A stretch of 39,193 nucleotides of DNA from Pseudomonadota bacterium (GCA_018262575.1 JAGSYU010000025.1:1-39193); one strand, 5' to 3'; counted from the stretch's first letter, positions 1-8,776 are shown. Notes: generated by a model not told the origin, from the sequence alone. Program-made: numbers and translations.

Positions 1-495
1 CCGGACCGCGTCGTCGCACGCGGTTATCAGGTCAGGGATGTGTTCACTATGCCAGAAGGCGTTGGTGCGACGGTAGCCGCCGGGGTCCAGCGTGAACACC
101 TCTTTCAATATCCTGAGGTCGTGCGGGATAGAAAAGGCATCCCTCGAATTCTCATGGCTGAAGAAATAGAAGAAATTATCAAAGCCGGCCCAGGTGATCG
201 CCGAAAGACACATGGAACAAGGTTCATGCGTCGATAAGAAAAGCAGGTTGCTCGTATCGGGCCTTTCCTTGAGTTCATAAAACGTCTTGATGGTGTGGAC
301 TTCACCATGCCAAAGCGGATTTTCCGTCTCGTTGTTGGTTCCAGCGAGCACAACAGAATAATCCCTCTTGTCGAGCAGAGCGGCCCCGAACACCTTGTTG
401 CCAGCCGCGACGCCGACGCGTGTCAACGGCAATATGTGGTGTTCGATCGCCGCCAGCAGCGCATCGACGAGTCGGTCTCGGTTTTCCCTGGTCAT
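1..495 (-). CDS. Nucleoside deaminase (cytidine/deoxycytidylate deaminase fold), C-terminus off window
   Basis: A leftward frame stays open for 165 codons from an ATG at 495 to the window edge, so the C-terminus is missing. It carries the two zinc motifs of the cytidine deaminase superfamily: H-x-E in NPLWHGEVHTIK (about residues 60-71) and P-C-x-x-C in HEPCSMCLSAI (about 90-100). The Glu of HGE is the expected proton shuttle and His plus two Cys bind zinc. Together with the SRDAFSIPHDL stretch this resembles the stand-alone nucleoside deaminases of rhizobia rather than TadA, but the substrate (guanine, adenine, cytosine or a nucleoside) cannot be read from the sequence. An in-frame ATG at 516 is an alternative start; the one at 495 has a GGGAAGACCGG purine-rich stretch just upstream. 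A guanine deaminase gene lies 1.8 kb away on the same strand, so a purine-related role is possible. Confidence 0.85.
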   Translation of the reverse strand, partial: MTRENRDRLVDALLAAIEHHILPLTRVGVAAGNKVFGAALLDKRDYSVVLAGTNNETENPLWHGEVHTIKTFYELKERPDTSNLLFLSTHEPCSMCLSAITWAGFDNFFYFFSHENSRDAFSIPHDLRILKEVFTLDPGGYRRTNAFWHSEHIPDLITACDDAVR

Positions 496-651
496 TCCGG
501 TCTTCCCATCCAACATATGGCCCGATGCGATCTTCACCGGTCTGTCCAGGCAGCACAAGGTTCAGACGAGCCGGCCTGCGGGATCTCGTCATGACCGCAG
601 GCGTGGGACCGTACGGGACTTCAACTCGAGATCTGATTTTGTCTGGAAGCT

Positions 652-726
652 TGGCTGGGGTGGCAGGATTCGAACCTACGGATGGCGGAATCAAAATCCG
701 CTGCCTTACCACTTGGCGACACCCCA
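652..726 (-). tRNA. tRNA-Gln (anticodon TTG)
   Basis: The reverse strand folds as a complete tRNA of 75 nt including an encoded CCA. The acceptor stem TGGGGTG pairs with CACCCCA, the discriminator base is G, the anticodon loop is TTTTGAT with anticodon TTG, and the T loop is TTCGAAT. A good promoter lies just upstream at 754-782. Confidence 0.97.
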
Positions 727-753
727 TCCGGCGGCCTTGGCCGCGGTTCGCAC

Positions 754-782
754 GATATAGCCGCAACATGGGCCGACTGCAA
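754..782 (-). promoter_or_regulatory. Sigma-70-type promoter for tRNA-Gln
   Basis: Read on the minus strand, TTGCAG (777-782) and TATATC (754-759) are separated by exactly 17 bp. The predicted start is about 20 bp before the tRNA 5' end. The assignment is inferred from motif match and position. Confidence 0.6.
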
Positions 783-911
783 CAACGCCGATGCGGCTGG
801 TTGTCGATGGCGGAGGCCATACGACGACAGCCGCGTCAGTCTGTCGGCGGCCGTTTCCCGGCGCTGTTCGGCGGGAGAGAAACCCTCGATCCACAGGTGT
901 TATTTTGGGGC

Positions 912-940
912 TTGCGGAGGCGGGGAGGGGACGCTATACA
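912..940 (+). promoter_or_regulatory. Sigma-70-type promoter for tRNA-Pro
   Basis: TTGCGG (912-917) and TATACA (935-940) are spaced by 17 bp and sit 18 bp before the tRNA 5' end. It mirrors the promoter of the divergent tRNA-Gln gene. Confidence 0.6.
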
Positions 941-958
941 CCGCCCCACCAACGGTTA

Positions 959-1035
959 CGGAGTGTAGCGCAGCCTGGTAGCGCACCTGCTTCGGGAGCA
1001 GGGGGTCGCGTGTTCGAATCACGCCACTCCGACCA
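959..1035 (+). tRNA. tRNA-Pro (anticodon CGG)
   Basis: A complete 77-nt tRNA including an encoded CCA. The acceptor stem CGGAGTG pairs with CACTCCG, the discriminator is A, the anticodon loop is TTCGGGA (anticodon CGG, reading CCG) and the T loop is TTCGAAT. A run of five T follows the CCA directly and may help termination. Confidence 0.97.
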
Positions 1036-1069
1036 TTTTTCCCGCGAATTCATTGCATTGTCGGTGATT

Positions 1070-1090
1070 CGCCGCTGGCTGTCAGCGGCG
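1070..1090. terminator. Perfect 8-bp GC hairpin after tRNA-Pro
   Basis: CGCCGCTG (1070-1077) pairs with CAGCGGCG (1083-1090) around a 5-nt loop, 35 bp after the tRNA. There is no T-run, so an intrinsic terminator is only a possibility; it could also serve the leftward gene ending at 1200. Confidence 0.35.
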
Positions 1091-1199
1091 GTCGCATGCC
1101 GTCCGCTTCGGCGGGGCGTGCGCGTACGTCTACGATAGGCCAGTGCTGCCTGGTCCCGGAGATCGGTAAGCGCCGAAGACGCGGCGTAGCAGCGGCGCG

Positions 1200-1991
1200 T
1201 TACCTTGCCGCCGACGCCGGTTCGGCCTCCATCATGCCGGCGAAGGTGCGCATGGCGTCGATGCTTCGACGGGCGAAGCGGTCGAAATCGGAGGGGTTGT
1301 CGTGCTCGGCAATGAGCAGCGACGCGCCAGCGGCGACGGCCGTCTTCCACAGCTTGGGCCACGGCACGATGCCGGTTCCGACGTCCGCCCAGCCATCTTC
1401 GCCCGAGCGACTGCCGCGCGGCGCGATATCCTTGACGTGGACGGCGGCAATTCGGCCCGAGTAGCCCTCGAGCCACGGCTGCGGATCCACGCCGGCCAGC
1501 GCCACCCAGGCGACGTCGAGTTCGAGATGAACGGCTGGATCGGCGGCGATGTGCTGGATCGGCAACGAACCGTCCTGCAGTGGCCGGAACTCATAGTCGT
1601 GATTGTGCCAAGCAAAATCGAACCCGCGCGACCGTAGCAGGCGGGCGATCGCCGCCAGGCGATCACCGAAACGTCGCCATTCGTCAGTGACGGCGGGGCG
1701 TGTCTCGACTGGCACGAAGGGGCAGACAACGAGGCGCATGCCGAGCATCTCGGCGATGCGGCAGGCGGCGTCTGGATCGCCTTCGAGCAACCGCAGCGGA
1801 AAGTGGCCACTCAAGGCGGTGAGATCGCTCTCGTCGAGCGTTTCGCGCAGGGCCGCCGGGTCGTCGTAGAGAAGGTCTGTCGGCTCAACGTTGGTGTAGC
1901 CAAGGGCAGCAAGGTGCGGCAGATGATCCGTCACAGGCGGAAACAGCCGCGCCGAATGCAGCTGGATCGAAAACGGCCGGTCAAGTGCCAC
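1200..1991 (-). CDS. Sugar phosphate isomerase/epimerase family protein (xylose-isomerase-like TIM barrel)
   Basis: This is a 263-residue single-domain protein of the AP endonuclease 2 / sugar phosphate isomerase superfamily. Family-typical pieces are an N-terminal FSIQLHSAR strand, the metal-site region FAWHNHDYEF in mid-protein, LELDVAWVALAG, and VHVKDIAPRG near the C-terminus, which supply His, Glu and Asp metal ligands. Such enzymes act on sugars, inositol derivatives or keto-sugars; the substrate is not evident. I chose a GTG start at 1991 because AGGGAGGA lies 4 nt before it; ATGs at 2015 and 2042 extend the frame but have no comparable ribosome site. It stands alone, with a 307-bp upstream gap holding an operator-like dyad. 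It is not part of the xylAB operon 8 kb away. Confidence 0.85.
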   Translation of the reverse strand: MALDRPFSIQLHSARLFPPVTDHLPHLAALGYTNVEPTDLLYDDPAALRETLDESDLTALSGHFPLRLLEGDPDAACRIAEMLGMRLVVCPFVPVETRPAVTDEWRRFGDRLAAIARLLRSRGFDFAWHNHDYEFRPLQDGSLPIQHIAADPAVHLELDVAWVALAGVDPQPWLEGYSGRIAAVHVKDIAPRGSRSGEDGWADVGTGIVPWPKLWKTAVAAGASLLIAEHDNPSDFDRFARRSIDAMRTFAGMMEAEPASAAR

Positions 1992-2298
1992 ATCTTCCTC
2001 CCTGGCCGGCGTCATCTCAGGACGGCCGACGCCCTCACACACGGCAATGCGGAAGCTCCCTCTTCCACGATGCCTGCATCAATCCGAAACGTTACCAAAT
2101 CACCGCACCACAACGGCAGACATCCCCGATCGCACCGTTTGCGGCAATCCCAGCCTGTCGCCTGCGGGCAGGCCCTCGTTTTAGCAATCGATTTCATTGA
2201 TGCTAGCTTGGGCTGTCCTGCCGTGGCAAGCTATTCTTTATAGGGGTCGAAAAAACGGGACCGTCGGTATCGCGCCGGCCCAGCCCTTGCTCGCCCAG
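1992..2298. other. Intergenic region upstream of the isomerase-like gene
   Basis: The 307 bp between guaD and the isomerase-like gene hold no convincing coding sequence. They contain a compact hairpin, GCCTGC-GG-GCAGGC at 2160-2173, followed by a short T-run on the plus strand where no plus gene ends, and the dyad at 2182-2205. Confidence 0.6.
2182..2205. promoter_or_regulatory. Operator-like dyad (TAGCA ... TGCTA)
   Basis: TAGCA at 2182-2186 and TGCTA at 2201-2205 are exact inverted copies, and the inner ATCGAT/ATTGAT halves are nearly symmetric. LacI-family and other sugar regulators use such 16-24 bp dyads, and the downstream gene is a sugar-isomerase-like protein. This is inference only; no -35/-10 pair could be fixed. 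Confidence 0.2.
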
Positions 2299-3639
2299 CT
2301 ATGGAGCGGCCCGCCGCACACCCTGAGGCCGGCCACCGACGAACACCTCCTGGATGTTGCGGTCGCCGCCGAGGGTCATGAGAACGAACAGTTCCTCCTC
2401 GAGATCGCCGTTGCTGGCCGCGAGGCGATGGGCCATGGCCGGCGTGGCGGCACTGTCGAGCACCACGAGGTCGGCATGGGCGCCAGGGGCGATGCGTCCC
2501 AGGTCCGGCTCGCCGAGGGCCTCTGCGTTGCCGCGTGTCATCAGGTGGAAAGCCTCGAGGGCGGAGAGTTTCTGTCCCCTGAGCTGCGTCACCTTGTAGG
2601 CTTCGGCCGCCGTCGCCAGCATCGAATAGCTGGTGCCGCCGCCGATATCGGTGGCGAGCGCCAGGCGCACCGGATGCCTCCCGCCTTCGAGACCCTTGTA
2701 GTCGAAGAGGCCCGAACCGATGAACAGGTTGGACGTCGGACAGAACACGGCGACGGCGCCGCTTTCCGACATGCGAACGATCTCGCGCGGTGTGAGATGG
2801 ATCGAGTGCCCCATCAGGCTCCTGGGGCCAACGAGTCCATAGTGGTCGTAGACGTCGAGATAATCGGCGCGGTCCGGGAACAGGCGCCGCACCGTGGCGA
2901 CCTCCTCGGCATTCTCCGAAAGATGCGTCTGCACCAGGCACTCCGGATGGGCGCGGGCGAGGCTGCCCAGCGCCTCCAGTTGCTCCGGCGTCGACGTGAT
3001 GGCAAAGCGTGGCGTGATCACCACCTTCTGCCGGCCGTGTCCGTGCCAGGCGTCGATCAGCGCCGCCGTGTCGTCATGGGCCGATTGCGCGCTGTCGAGC
3101 ACCTCCGGCGGTGCGTTGCGGTCCATCGCCGTCTTGCCGACGAACATCGCCGTGCCGCGCCGCTGGCTTTCGGCCAGCAGCGCCTCGGCCGAGCCCTTGT
3201 GGGCCGAGCCGTAGCAGACCGCCGTGGTGGTGCCGTTGCGCAGTAGTTCGTCGATGAAGAAGCCGGCTTGCGCTGCCGCGAAGTCGGGATCGCCGTAGCG
3301 CGACTCGGCGGGAAAGGTGTACTTCGTCAGCCATTCGAGCAGCTGTTCGCCGTAGGAGGCGATCACCTGCGTCTGGGGAAAATGGATATGGGTGTCGATG
3401 AAGCCCGGCAGGATCAGTTTGCCGGAAAAATCGTGCAGGACGACGCCCTCGCCACCAACCCGACCGATCTCCCCGGCCTCGACGACGTCTGTCACCCTGC
3501 CAGCGTCGATGACGACGAGACCATCCTCAAGATAGCTGTAGGCGGCGGCGTCGCCGGCCCCGTTCGGGCGCCGCTTGAAGCTCAGCACACGACCGCGTAC
3601 GAGGATACGGCCGGAAGAAAGTCGATTGGATGGGGTCAA
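2299..3639 (-). CDS. guaD: Guanine deaminase
   Basis: A 446-residue amidohydrolase that converts guanine to xanthine and ammonia in purine catabolism. The zinc site is complete: PGFIDTHIHFPQTQ (H84, H86), the third histidine in VQTHLSEN (H239, with E242), GHSIHL (H278/H281) and the Asp of ATDIGGGTSYSM (D331). The pair FPQTQ and HLSEN is typical of guanine deaminase and separates it from chlorohydrolases and cytosine deaminases. Length matches the family. The start is TTG at 3639 with GGAG 7 nt upstream; no ATG precedes the conserved N-terminal domain in a better position. It reads leftward and diverges from fhs, with the palindromic element at 3752-3830 between them. No xanthine dehydrogenase genes are in view. 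Confidence 0.93.
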   Translation of the reverse strand: MTPSNRLSSGRILVRGRVLSFKRRPNGAGDAAAYSYLEDGLVVIDAGRVTDVVEAGEIGRVGGEGVVLHDFSGKLILPGFIDTHIHFPQTQVIASYGEQLLEWLTKYTFPAESRYGDPDFAAAQAGFFIDELLRNGTTTAVCYGSAHKGSAEALLAESQRRGTAMFVGKTAMDRNAPPEVLDSAQSAHDDTAALIDAWHGHGRQKVVITPRFAITSTPEQLEALGSLARAHPECLVQTHLSENAEEVATVRRLFPDRADYLDVYDHYGLVGPRSLMGHSIHLTPREIVRMSESGAVAVFCPTSNLFIGSGLFDYKGLEGGRHPVRLALATDIGGGTSYSMLATAAEAYKVTQLRGQKLSALEAFHLMTRGNAEALGEPDLGRIAPGAHADLVVLDSAATPAMAHRLAASNGDLEEELFVLMTLGGDRNIQEVFVGGRPQGVRRAAP

Positions 3640-3751
3640 CGGGGGGCTCCGTCAGGGAGGGGGAAGGCCAGGGGCCGTCTCGCCGCCAGCAAAGACGAGA
3701 TGCCCGGTCGAAACAACAGAAAAGTCGGATCCGGCTACATCTTTTCACGTA

Positions 3752-3830
3752 CTAGTGGAGCGAATTTGACATTTGAGTCCCGCTTGACATCAAGCCCCAG
3801 ATCAAATGTCGCTTTCAAAAGCTCCACTAG
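3752..3830. repeat. 79-bp nested palindromic element (MITE- or REP-like)
   Basis: Three nested inverted repeats share one centre: CTAGTGGAGC (3752-3761) with GCTCCACTAG (3821-3830), 10 of 10 bp; GACATTTGA (3768-3776) with TCAAATGTC (3802-3810), 9 of 9; and GCTTGA (3782-3787) with TCAAGC (3790-3795), 6 of 6. The whole block can form a cruciform. It is less GC-rich than its surroundings and its ends are sharp, which is what a mobile miniature element looks like. It contains no coding sequence. Copies elsewhere in the genome cannot be seen from this window. Confidence 0.7.
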
Positions 3831-3861
3831 AATCAATAACTAGCCGCCGGGAACCACGAGT

Positions 3862-5541
3862 GTGCCCATGCTTGACGACATCGAGATCGCCCGCGCTGCC
3901 CGCCTCAAACCGATCCAGGAGATAGCGGACAGCCTCGGCATCCCCGGCGACGCGCTGATACCCTACGGCCGCCACATCGCCAAGATCGAGCATGACTTCG
4001 TGTCCGAGGCGCGCCGGCGCCCGCGCGGCAAGCTGGTGCTGGTCACCGCCATCACGCCGACGGCGGCTGGCGAAGGCAAGACGACCACCACCGTCGGCCT
4101 CGGCGACGCGCTCACCCGCCTCGGTCGTAAAACGAGCATCTGCCTGCGCGAGCCCTCGCTCGGACCCTGCTTTGGCGTCAAGGGTGGGGCGGCCGGCGGC
4201 GGCTATGCCCAGGTGGTGCCGATGGAGGCGATCAACCTCCATTTCACCGGCGACTTCCACGCCATCACCTCGGCGCACAATCTGCTGTCGGCGATGATCG
4301 ACAATCATATCTACTGGGGCAACGAGCCGAGGCTCGACGGCCGCCGCATGACCTGGCGCCGTGTTCTCGACATGAACGACCGCATGCTGCGCCACCAGAT
4401 CAATGGCCTCGGCGGCAGCGCCAATGGCTTTCCCCGCGAGGACGGCTTCGACATCACCGTCGCCTCGGAGGTGATGGCGATCTTCTGCCTGGCGACCGAC
4501 CTTGCCGACCTCGAACGCCGCCTGAAGCGCATCGTCATCGGCGAGCTCGACGCCCGCTCCTATGCGACGGCCGACATGGTAACCGCGGCCGGTGCCATGG
4601 CGGTGCTGCTGAAGGATGCACTGCAGCCCAATCTCGTGCAGACGCTGGAGGGCACGCCGGCCTTCGTCCACGGCGGTCCCTTTGCCAACATCGCCCATGG
4701 CTGCAACTCGGTAATCGCCACCGAGACGGCGCTCGGGCTTTCCGACGTGGTGGTGACCGAGGCCGGTTTCGGCGCCGATCTCGGCGCGGAGAAATTCCTC
4801 GACATCAAGTGCCGCAAGACCGGCCTTCAGCCCGACGCCGTGGTGCTGGTGGCGACCATCCGCGCGCTGAAGATGCATGGTGGCGTCGCCAAGGAAGACC
4901 TCGGGGCCGAAAACGTCGCGGCGATGGAGGCCGGCTTCGCCAACCTGTCCCGTCACCTCGAAAATCTGCGCAAGTTCGGTGTCGACGTGGTCGTCGCCAT
5001 CAACCGCTTCGGCAGCGATACCGATGCCGAGGTTGCCCGCCTCAGCGTGTTGTGCGCCGAGGCCGGAGCTCCGGTGGCGTTGGCCACCCATTTCGCCGAC
5101 GGCGGCCGAGGTGCCGAGGATCTGGCGCGGGCGGTGGTCGCGGTCCTCGACGCGCCCCGCAGCCGGCCGTTCGCCCTTCTCTATCCGGACGACCTGCCAC
5201 TTGCCGCCAAGATCGAGACAGTGGCGCGCGAGATTTATGGGGCCGCGTCGGTCGAATACGATGGCCGCGCCGCCCGCAAGCTCGTCGAATATGAGGAACG
5301 CGGCTTTGGCCGCTTGCCCGTCTGTATTGCCAAGACGCAGTCGTCCTTCAGTGCGGATCCCCAGCTCAAGGGCGCGCCGACGGGGCACGTCCTGCCGGTC
5401 CGCGACGTGCGCCTCGCCGCGGGCGCCGAGTTCGTCGTCGCCATCTGCGGAGCGATCATGACCATGCCGGGCCTGCCGCGCGTGCCGGCGGCCAACCGCA
5501 TCGGCCTCGATGCGGAGGGGCACGTGAAGGGCCTCAGCTGA
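3862..5541 (+). CDS. fhs: Formate--tetrahydrofolate ligase
   Basis: This 559-residue cytoplasmic enzyme joins formate to tetrahydrofolate with ATP, giving 10-formyl-THF for one-carbon metabolism. The N-terminal domain has the P-loop [13 protein letters not shown] (residues 65-77), followed by [20 protein letters not shown] and the family block [12 protein letters not shown]. The C-terminus has [18 protein letters not shown], the usual ending. The length is normal and no break is seen. The start is either GTG at 3862 or ATG at 3868 (third codon); neither has a strong ribosome site. It appears to be transcribed alone from the gap holding the palindromic element, with an HxlR regulator 117 bp downstream. 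A 583-codon frame on the opposite strand is a GC-rich mirror, not a gene. Confidence 0.97.
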   Translation: MPMLDDIEIARAARLKPIQEIADSLGIPGDALIPYGRHIAKIEHDFVSEARRRPRGKLVLVTAITPTAAGEGKTTTTVGLGDALTRLGRKTSICLREPSLGPCFGVKGGAAGGGYAQVVPMEAINLHFTGDFHAITSAHNLLSAMIDNHIYWGNEPRLDGRRMTWRRVLDMNDRMLRHQINGLGGSANGFPREDGFDITVASEVMAIFCLATDLADLERRLKRIVIGELDARSYATADMVTAAGAMAVLLKDALQPNLVQTLEGTPAFVHGGPFANIAHGCNSVIATETALGLSDVVVTEAGFGADLGAEKFLDIKCRKTGLQPDAVVLVATIRALKMHGGVAKEDLGAENVAAMEAGFANLSRHLENLRKFGVDVVVAINRFGSDTDAEVARLSVLCAEAGAPVALATHFADGGRGAEDLARAVVAVLDAPRSRPFALLYPDDLPLAAKIETVAREIYGAASVEYDGRAARKLVEYEERGFGRLPVCIAKTQSSFSADPQLKGAPTGHVLPVRDVRLAAGAEFVVAICGAIMTMPGLPRVPAANRIGLDAEGHVKGLS

Positions 5542-5658
5542 GGCATCATGCACGCTCTTGTGATGTCTGCGTCGGTGGTTTGCGCTTTTCCGCCGGGTGG
5601 AATGACCCTATTTCACGAGGGAAGCGGTATGCTTTTCGAGTGTGATTTGGAGAGTGCT

Positions 5659-6051
5659 ATGTCCTTCGATCTTGGGTCCGGACCGGCTGTGGGATCGGGC
5701 AAGCTCAACTGTTCGGTGGAGCTGCAGGAGTATCTTTCGGTCGTCCAGCGCGGTCTCAAGGTCATCACCGGCAAGTGGAAGGGCGAGATCATCTGTCTGC
5801 TGTCGGAGGGGCCACGGCGCTTCAACGAACTGCGGCGCGGCATCCCCGGCATTACCCAGCATATGTTGGCCGCGCAGTTGCGAGATCTCGAGAAGTCAGG
5901 CTTGGTTGTCCGCCATGACTACGAGCAGGCGCCGCCGCGCGTCGAATACGAACTCTCCGAGGCTGGCAAGGCTCTGCGCACGGTTGGTGAGGCATTGCAC
6001 GATTGGGCAAAGACCTACACGCCCACCTCAACGGAAGTGGCGGACGCGTAA
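5659..6051 (+). CDS. HxlR-family transcriptional regulator
   Basis: A 130-residue winged helix-turn-helix regulator. HxlR hallmarks are a single N-terminal Cys followed by a Glu (NCSVEL, C18), the GKWKGEIICLL helix, FNELRRGIPGITQHML as recognition region, LRDLEKSGLVVR, and the wing VEYELSEAGKAL. In several HxlR/YodB-type proteins this Cys senses oxidants or aldehydes, so a similar role is possible. The ATG at 5659 is preceded by GGAG with good spacing, so the longer 167-residue frame from 5548 is less likely. It follows fhs by 117 bp in the same direction. A link to formate or formaldehyde metabolism is attractive but unproven. It converges with the PilZ gene, 15 bp away. Confidence 0.9.
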   Translation: MSFDLGSGPAVGSGKLNCSVELQEYLSVVQRGLKVITGKWKGEIICLLSEGPRRFNELRRGIPGITQHMLAAQLRDLEKSGLVVRHDYEQAPPRVEYELSEAGKALRTVGEALHDWAKTYTPTSTEVADA

Positions 6052-6066
6052 GGACCTCGGGCGCGC

Positions 6067-6375
6067 TTACATGAAGCGGAAGCGGGCGTGCCGGGGGTCG
6101 TGGCTTTCGTGGATGTAGATGGGGTCGGCCGTGAATTGCAGGCCGAGTTCGGTCTCGCGCCGCCACATCACCTCGGCCCGGCGCAAGGACTGTTCCGTCG
6201 GGTCGAAGATGAAGAAATCCTGCGGGATCTCACGGGCATGGTCGCAACGGATGCGCATGCCGCCGGGACTGGAGTCGCGCACGACGCAGTCGACGATGTA
6301 GCGATAATCGCCATAGACGATCTTCGCCGCCCTGAGCGTCCGCCGTCTGACCCCGTTTCTCTGCTCAACCGACAT
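6067..6375 (-). CDS. PilZ domain protein (candidate c-di-GMP receptor)
   Basis: A 102-residue protein that is a single PilZ domain. It shows the basic N-terminal segment QRNGVRRRTLRAAKI, matching the RxxxR motif, the second motif as D-S-S-P-G-G in VVRDSSPGGMRIRC, then the beta-strand ELGLQF. PilZ domains bind cyclic di-GMP, but this one has SPGG where many have D/N-x-S-x-x-G; the spacing is retained, so binding is plausible. Small stand-alone PilZ proteins of this kind are numerous in Hyphomicrobiales. It is transcribed leftward, convergent with the HxlR gene and separated by 99 bp from the upstream sugar kinase gene. Confidence 0.85.
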   Translation of the reverse strand: MSVEQRNGVRRRTLRAAKIVYGDYRYIVDCVVRDSSPGGMRIRCDHAREIPQDFFIFDPTEQSLRRAEVMWRRETELGLQFTADPIYIHESHDPRHARFRFM

Positions 6376-6474
6376 CGCACATGGTCCCGCCTGTCAGCGA
6401 ATGTTGGCAGTTACAGGTTAAGATTTGCCGAAGCCGACGCGGCGATCGTGTCGCGCAGTCCGTTCCGCCCCCAG

Positions 6475-7404
6475 CTATGCCGGAACCTCGGCCCGCCAAG
6501 GCGGGTTGGCGCCCGCCCGCGAACAGGTGATGGCGGCGCACTGCGTACCGAAGGCAAGGGCGGCGGTCAGCTCGTCGCGGCTGATGGCCTCAAGCGCCGG
6601 TTGCGCAATGCGGCCCGATTCCTTGAGCGCCACCAGGAACGAGCCCTGGAAGGTGTCGCCAGCACCGATGGTGTCGACCACTTTCACGGTGGGGGCAGGA
6701 ACTTCCACCCGGCCTGCCGTCCGGTGCCAGGCAGTGACGCCGTCGCCGCCGCGCGTGACGATGAACAGCGCCGCGCCACCGGCCAGAATCTCCTGGGCCT
6801 TGGCATCGAAGTCGTTGCCGCCGAACAGGAAGTCAAAGTCCATGTCGGACATGCGGACGATGTCGGCGGTGCGGGCGAACTCGGCCATGCGCGCCGTGTA
6901 GGCGGCCTTGTCGTGCGTCAGCGTCGGCCGGCAGTTGGGGTCGAATGACAGCGTCGTCTTACCCTTCGCCGCCTTGAACAGTGTGAGATACTCCGAAGCG
7001 ACCGGCTCATTGATGAGCGTCGTCGATCCGACGTGCAGCGCCGCTATGGCTGGAAAGGGAATGCTGTCCGGACGATAGGTCCACAGGCGGGCGGCGGTCG
7101 CCTCGTCATAGAAAGCGTAGTGCGGCTCGTTGTTGACGAAACGGACGAAGGCCAGCGTGGTCTCGTCGCCCGAGCGGCGGACATAACGGAGCGACACGCC
7201 GGAAGCCGTCATGTGGTCGGCGATCATCGATCCGAACAGGTCGGTGGAGATCCCCCCGACGAAACCGGTGAGGGCGCCAAGGCGCGCCATGGCGACGGCA
7301 ATGTTGAGGCAGGACCCGCCGACGGCCGGCACGTAGGCATCCCGGCCGTCGGCCGACTTCACAGGCACGAAATCGATCAGCGCGTCGCCACAGGCCAGTA
7401 ACAT
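6475..7404 (-). CDS. PfkB-family carbohydrate kinase (fructokinase-like)
   Basis: A 309-residue ribokinase/PfkB-fold kinase that phosphorylates a sugar with ATP. The N-terminal signature GGSCLNIAVAMARLGA (about 29-44) and C-terminal signature DTIGAGDTFQGSF (244-256) are both present, with D250 as catalytic base and GAGD forming the anion hole. The substrate-lid region and the FDPNCRP segment resemble bacterial fructokinases. Fructose is the likeliest substrate, but 2-keto-3-deoxygluconate or another sugar cannot be excluded. ATG at 7404 follows a G-rich stretch ending 5 nt before it. The upstream dadA gene reads the same way, 124 bp away, without obvious functional relation. Confidence 0.88.
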   Translation of the reverse strand: MLLACGDALIDFVPVKSADGRDAYVPAVGGSCLNIAVAMARLGALTGFVGGISTDLFGSMIADHMTASGVSLRYVRRSGDETTLAFVRFVNNEPHYAFYDEATAARLWTYRPDSIPFPAIAALHVGSTTLINEPVASEYLTLFKAAKGKTTLSFDPNCRPTLTHDKAAYTARMAEFARTADIVRMSDMDFDFLFGGNDFDAKAQEILAGGAALFIVTRGGDGVTAWHRTAGRVEVPAPTVKVVDTIGAGDTFQGSFLVALKESGRIAQPALEAISRDELTAALAFGTQCAAITCSRAGANPPWRAEVPA

Positions 7405-7528
7405 GTGAGTTCCCCCCGGGGTTGTTGGGCTTTCCTCCTTCAGTGCTAGCCAATCGCCGCGGCGGCTTCAATCGCGCCGATAGGCATGGGGAATACTTCT
7501 GACCACGTTGACAGCTTTTTTAGACCAT

Positions 7529-8776
7529 TCAGTAGCGGGCGATGGACAGGTCTCCCATGTCGATGTCCGGCTGATGGCCTGAGATCTGGTCGGACAGCGC
7601 CCGGGCCGAGCCGCAGGCCATCGTCCAGCCGAGCGTGCCGTGGCCGGTGTTGAGCGAGAGATTGCCATAGCGCGTGCCGCCGATGATCGGCGTGCCGTCC
7701 GGCGTCATCGGTCTCAGCCCCGACCAATAGCTGGCCGTCTTGAGATCGCCACAGGGGAACAGGTTGCCGGCGACATATTCGAGCGTATCCCGCCGCGCTG
7801 GTGGAAGGTCTGTGCTGTAGCCACCGATCTCCGCCATGCCGCCGACACGCAGGCGGTTGCCAAGCCGGGTGAGCGCCACCTTGTAGGTCTCGTCGAGCAC
7901 GGTAGACACCGGCGCGCGCGCCTCGTCGACGATGTCGGCGGTGATCGAATAGCCTTTCACCGGATAGACCGGCAGCCTGAGGCCGATGGCCCGGCCGAGC
8001 ACCGGCGACCACGACCCAAGCGCCAGCACATAATGGTCAGCGGTGACCCTGCCTTCGGAGGTGACGACCCCGCTCACGGCACCACCATCCGCCTCGATCC
8101 GGGCGATCGACACGCCGTAACGGAAGCGGACGCCCAGCCCCTCGGCGACCTTGGCGAGCGCGCTGGTGAACAGATAGCAGTCGCCCGTCTCGTCGAGAGG
8201 CAGTCGCAGGCCGCCGACATAACTGTCTCTCACGGCGGCGAGTGCCGGCTCGGCGCGGGCAACGCCGTCGCGATCGAGCAGTTCGAACGGCACGCCGTCC
8301 GCCGACAGCACCTCGATGTCGCGGCCGGCATGGTCGAGCTGTGTCTGCGTGCGGAAGAGCTGCACCGTGCCCTGCGAGCGGTGGTCGTAGGCGATGCCGG
8401 TCTCTTCGCGCAGGGCAATCAGGCACTCGCGCGAATACCCGGCGACGCGCAGCATGCGCCCCTTGTTGCGCGTGTAGGCGGCCGACGTGCAGTTCATCAG
8501 CAGCGACAGCATCCACGGCAGCAGGCGCGGATCGAGTGTTGGCCGCAGAATCAGCGGCGCATGCGACATGAACAGCCACTTCATCGCCTTGAGTGGGATG
8601 CCCGGCGCGGCCCAGGGCGTCGAATAGCCCGGCGAAATTTCGCCGGCGTTGGCGAAGCTGGTTTCGAGCGCGGGACCGGGTTGGCGATCGTAGACCGTCA
8701 CCTCATGGCCGGCTTTGGCGAGATAATAGGCGGTGGTGGTGCCGATGACACCGGCACCCAGAACGGCGATTTTCAT
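7529..8776 (-). CDS. dadA: D-amino-acid dehydrogenase, FAD-dependent
   Basis: A 415-residue DAO-family flavoprotein that oxidises D-amino acids to 2-oxo acids and passes electrons to the respiratory chain. The N-terminus has the Rossmann dinucleotide motif [19 protein letters not shown] with the acidic end of strand 2 in VTVYDRQ. The DadA signatures [20 protein letters not shown] (about 40-59), [13 protein letters not shown] and [16 protein letters not shown] near the C-terminus are intact. Length is normal for DadA (about 415-430). It is typically used for D-alanine catabolism with an alanine racemase, which is not in the window. ATG at 8776 starts directly with the FAD motif. It diverges from the lipoprotein gene at 9031. 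Confidence 0.93.
   Translation of the reverse strand: MKIAVLGAGVIGTTTAYYLAKAGHEVTVYDRQPGPALETSFANAGEISPGYSTPWAAPGIPLKAMKWLFMSHAPLILRPTLDPRLLPWMLSLLMNCTSAAYTRNKGRMLRVAGYSRECLIALREETGIAYDHRSQGTVQLFRTQTQLDHAGRDIEVLSADGVPFELLDRDGVARAEPALAAVRDSYVGGLRLPLDETGDCYLFTSALAKVAEGLGVRFRYGVSIARIEADGGAVSGVVTSEGRVTADHYVLALGSWSPVLGRAIGLRLPVYPVKGYSITADIVDEARAPVSTVLDETYKVALTRLGNRLRVGGMAEIGGYSTDLPPARRDTLEYVAGNLFPCGDLKTASYWSGLRPMTPDGTPIIGGTRYGNLSLNTGHGTLGWTMACGSARALSDQISGHQPDIDMGDLSIARY

Noticed and set aside
3640..3861. A riboswitch (THF or ZTP type) upstream of fhs
   Set aside because: The conserved core motifs of these riboswitches were not found; the only structure is the nested palindrome.
5531..5544. GCCTCAGCTGAGGC palindrome at the end of fhs as a terminator
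   Set aside because: It overlaps the stop codon, has essentially no loop and is not followed by T residues.
3802..5553. A 583-codon open frame on the minus strand across fhs
   Set aside because: It is the mirror of a highly biased GC-rich gene; the fhs protein on the plus strand is complete and conserved, and the antisense product is low in complexity.
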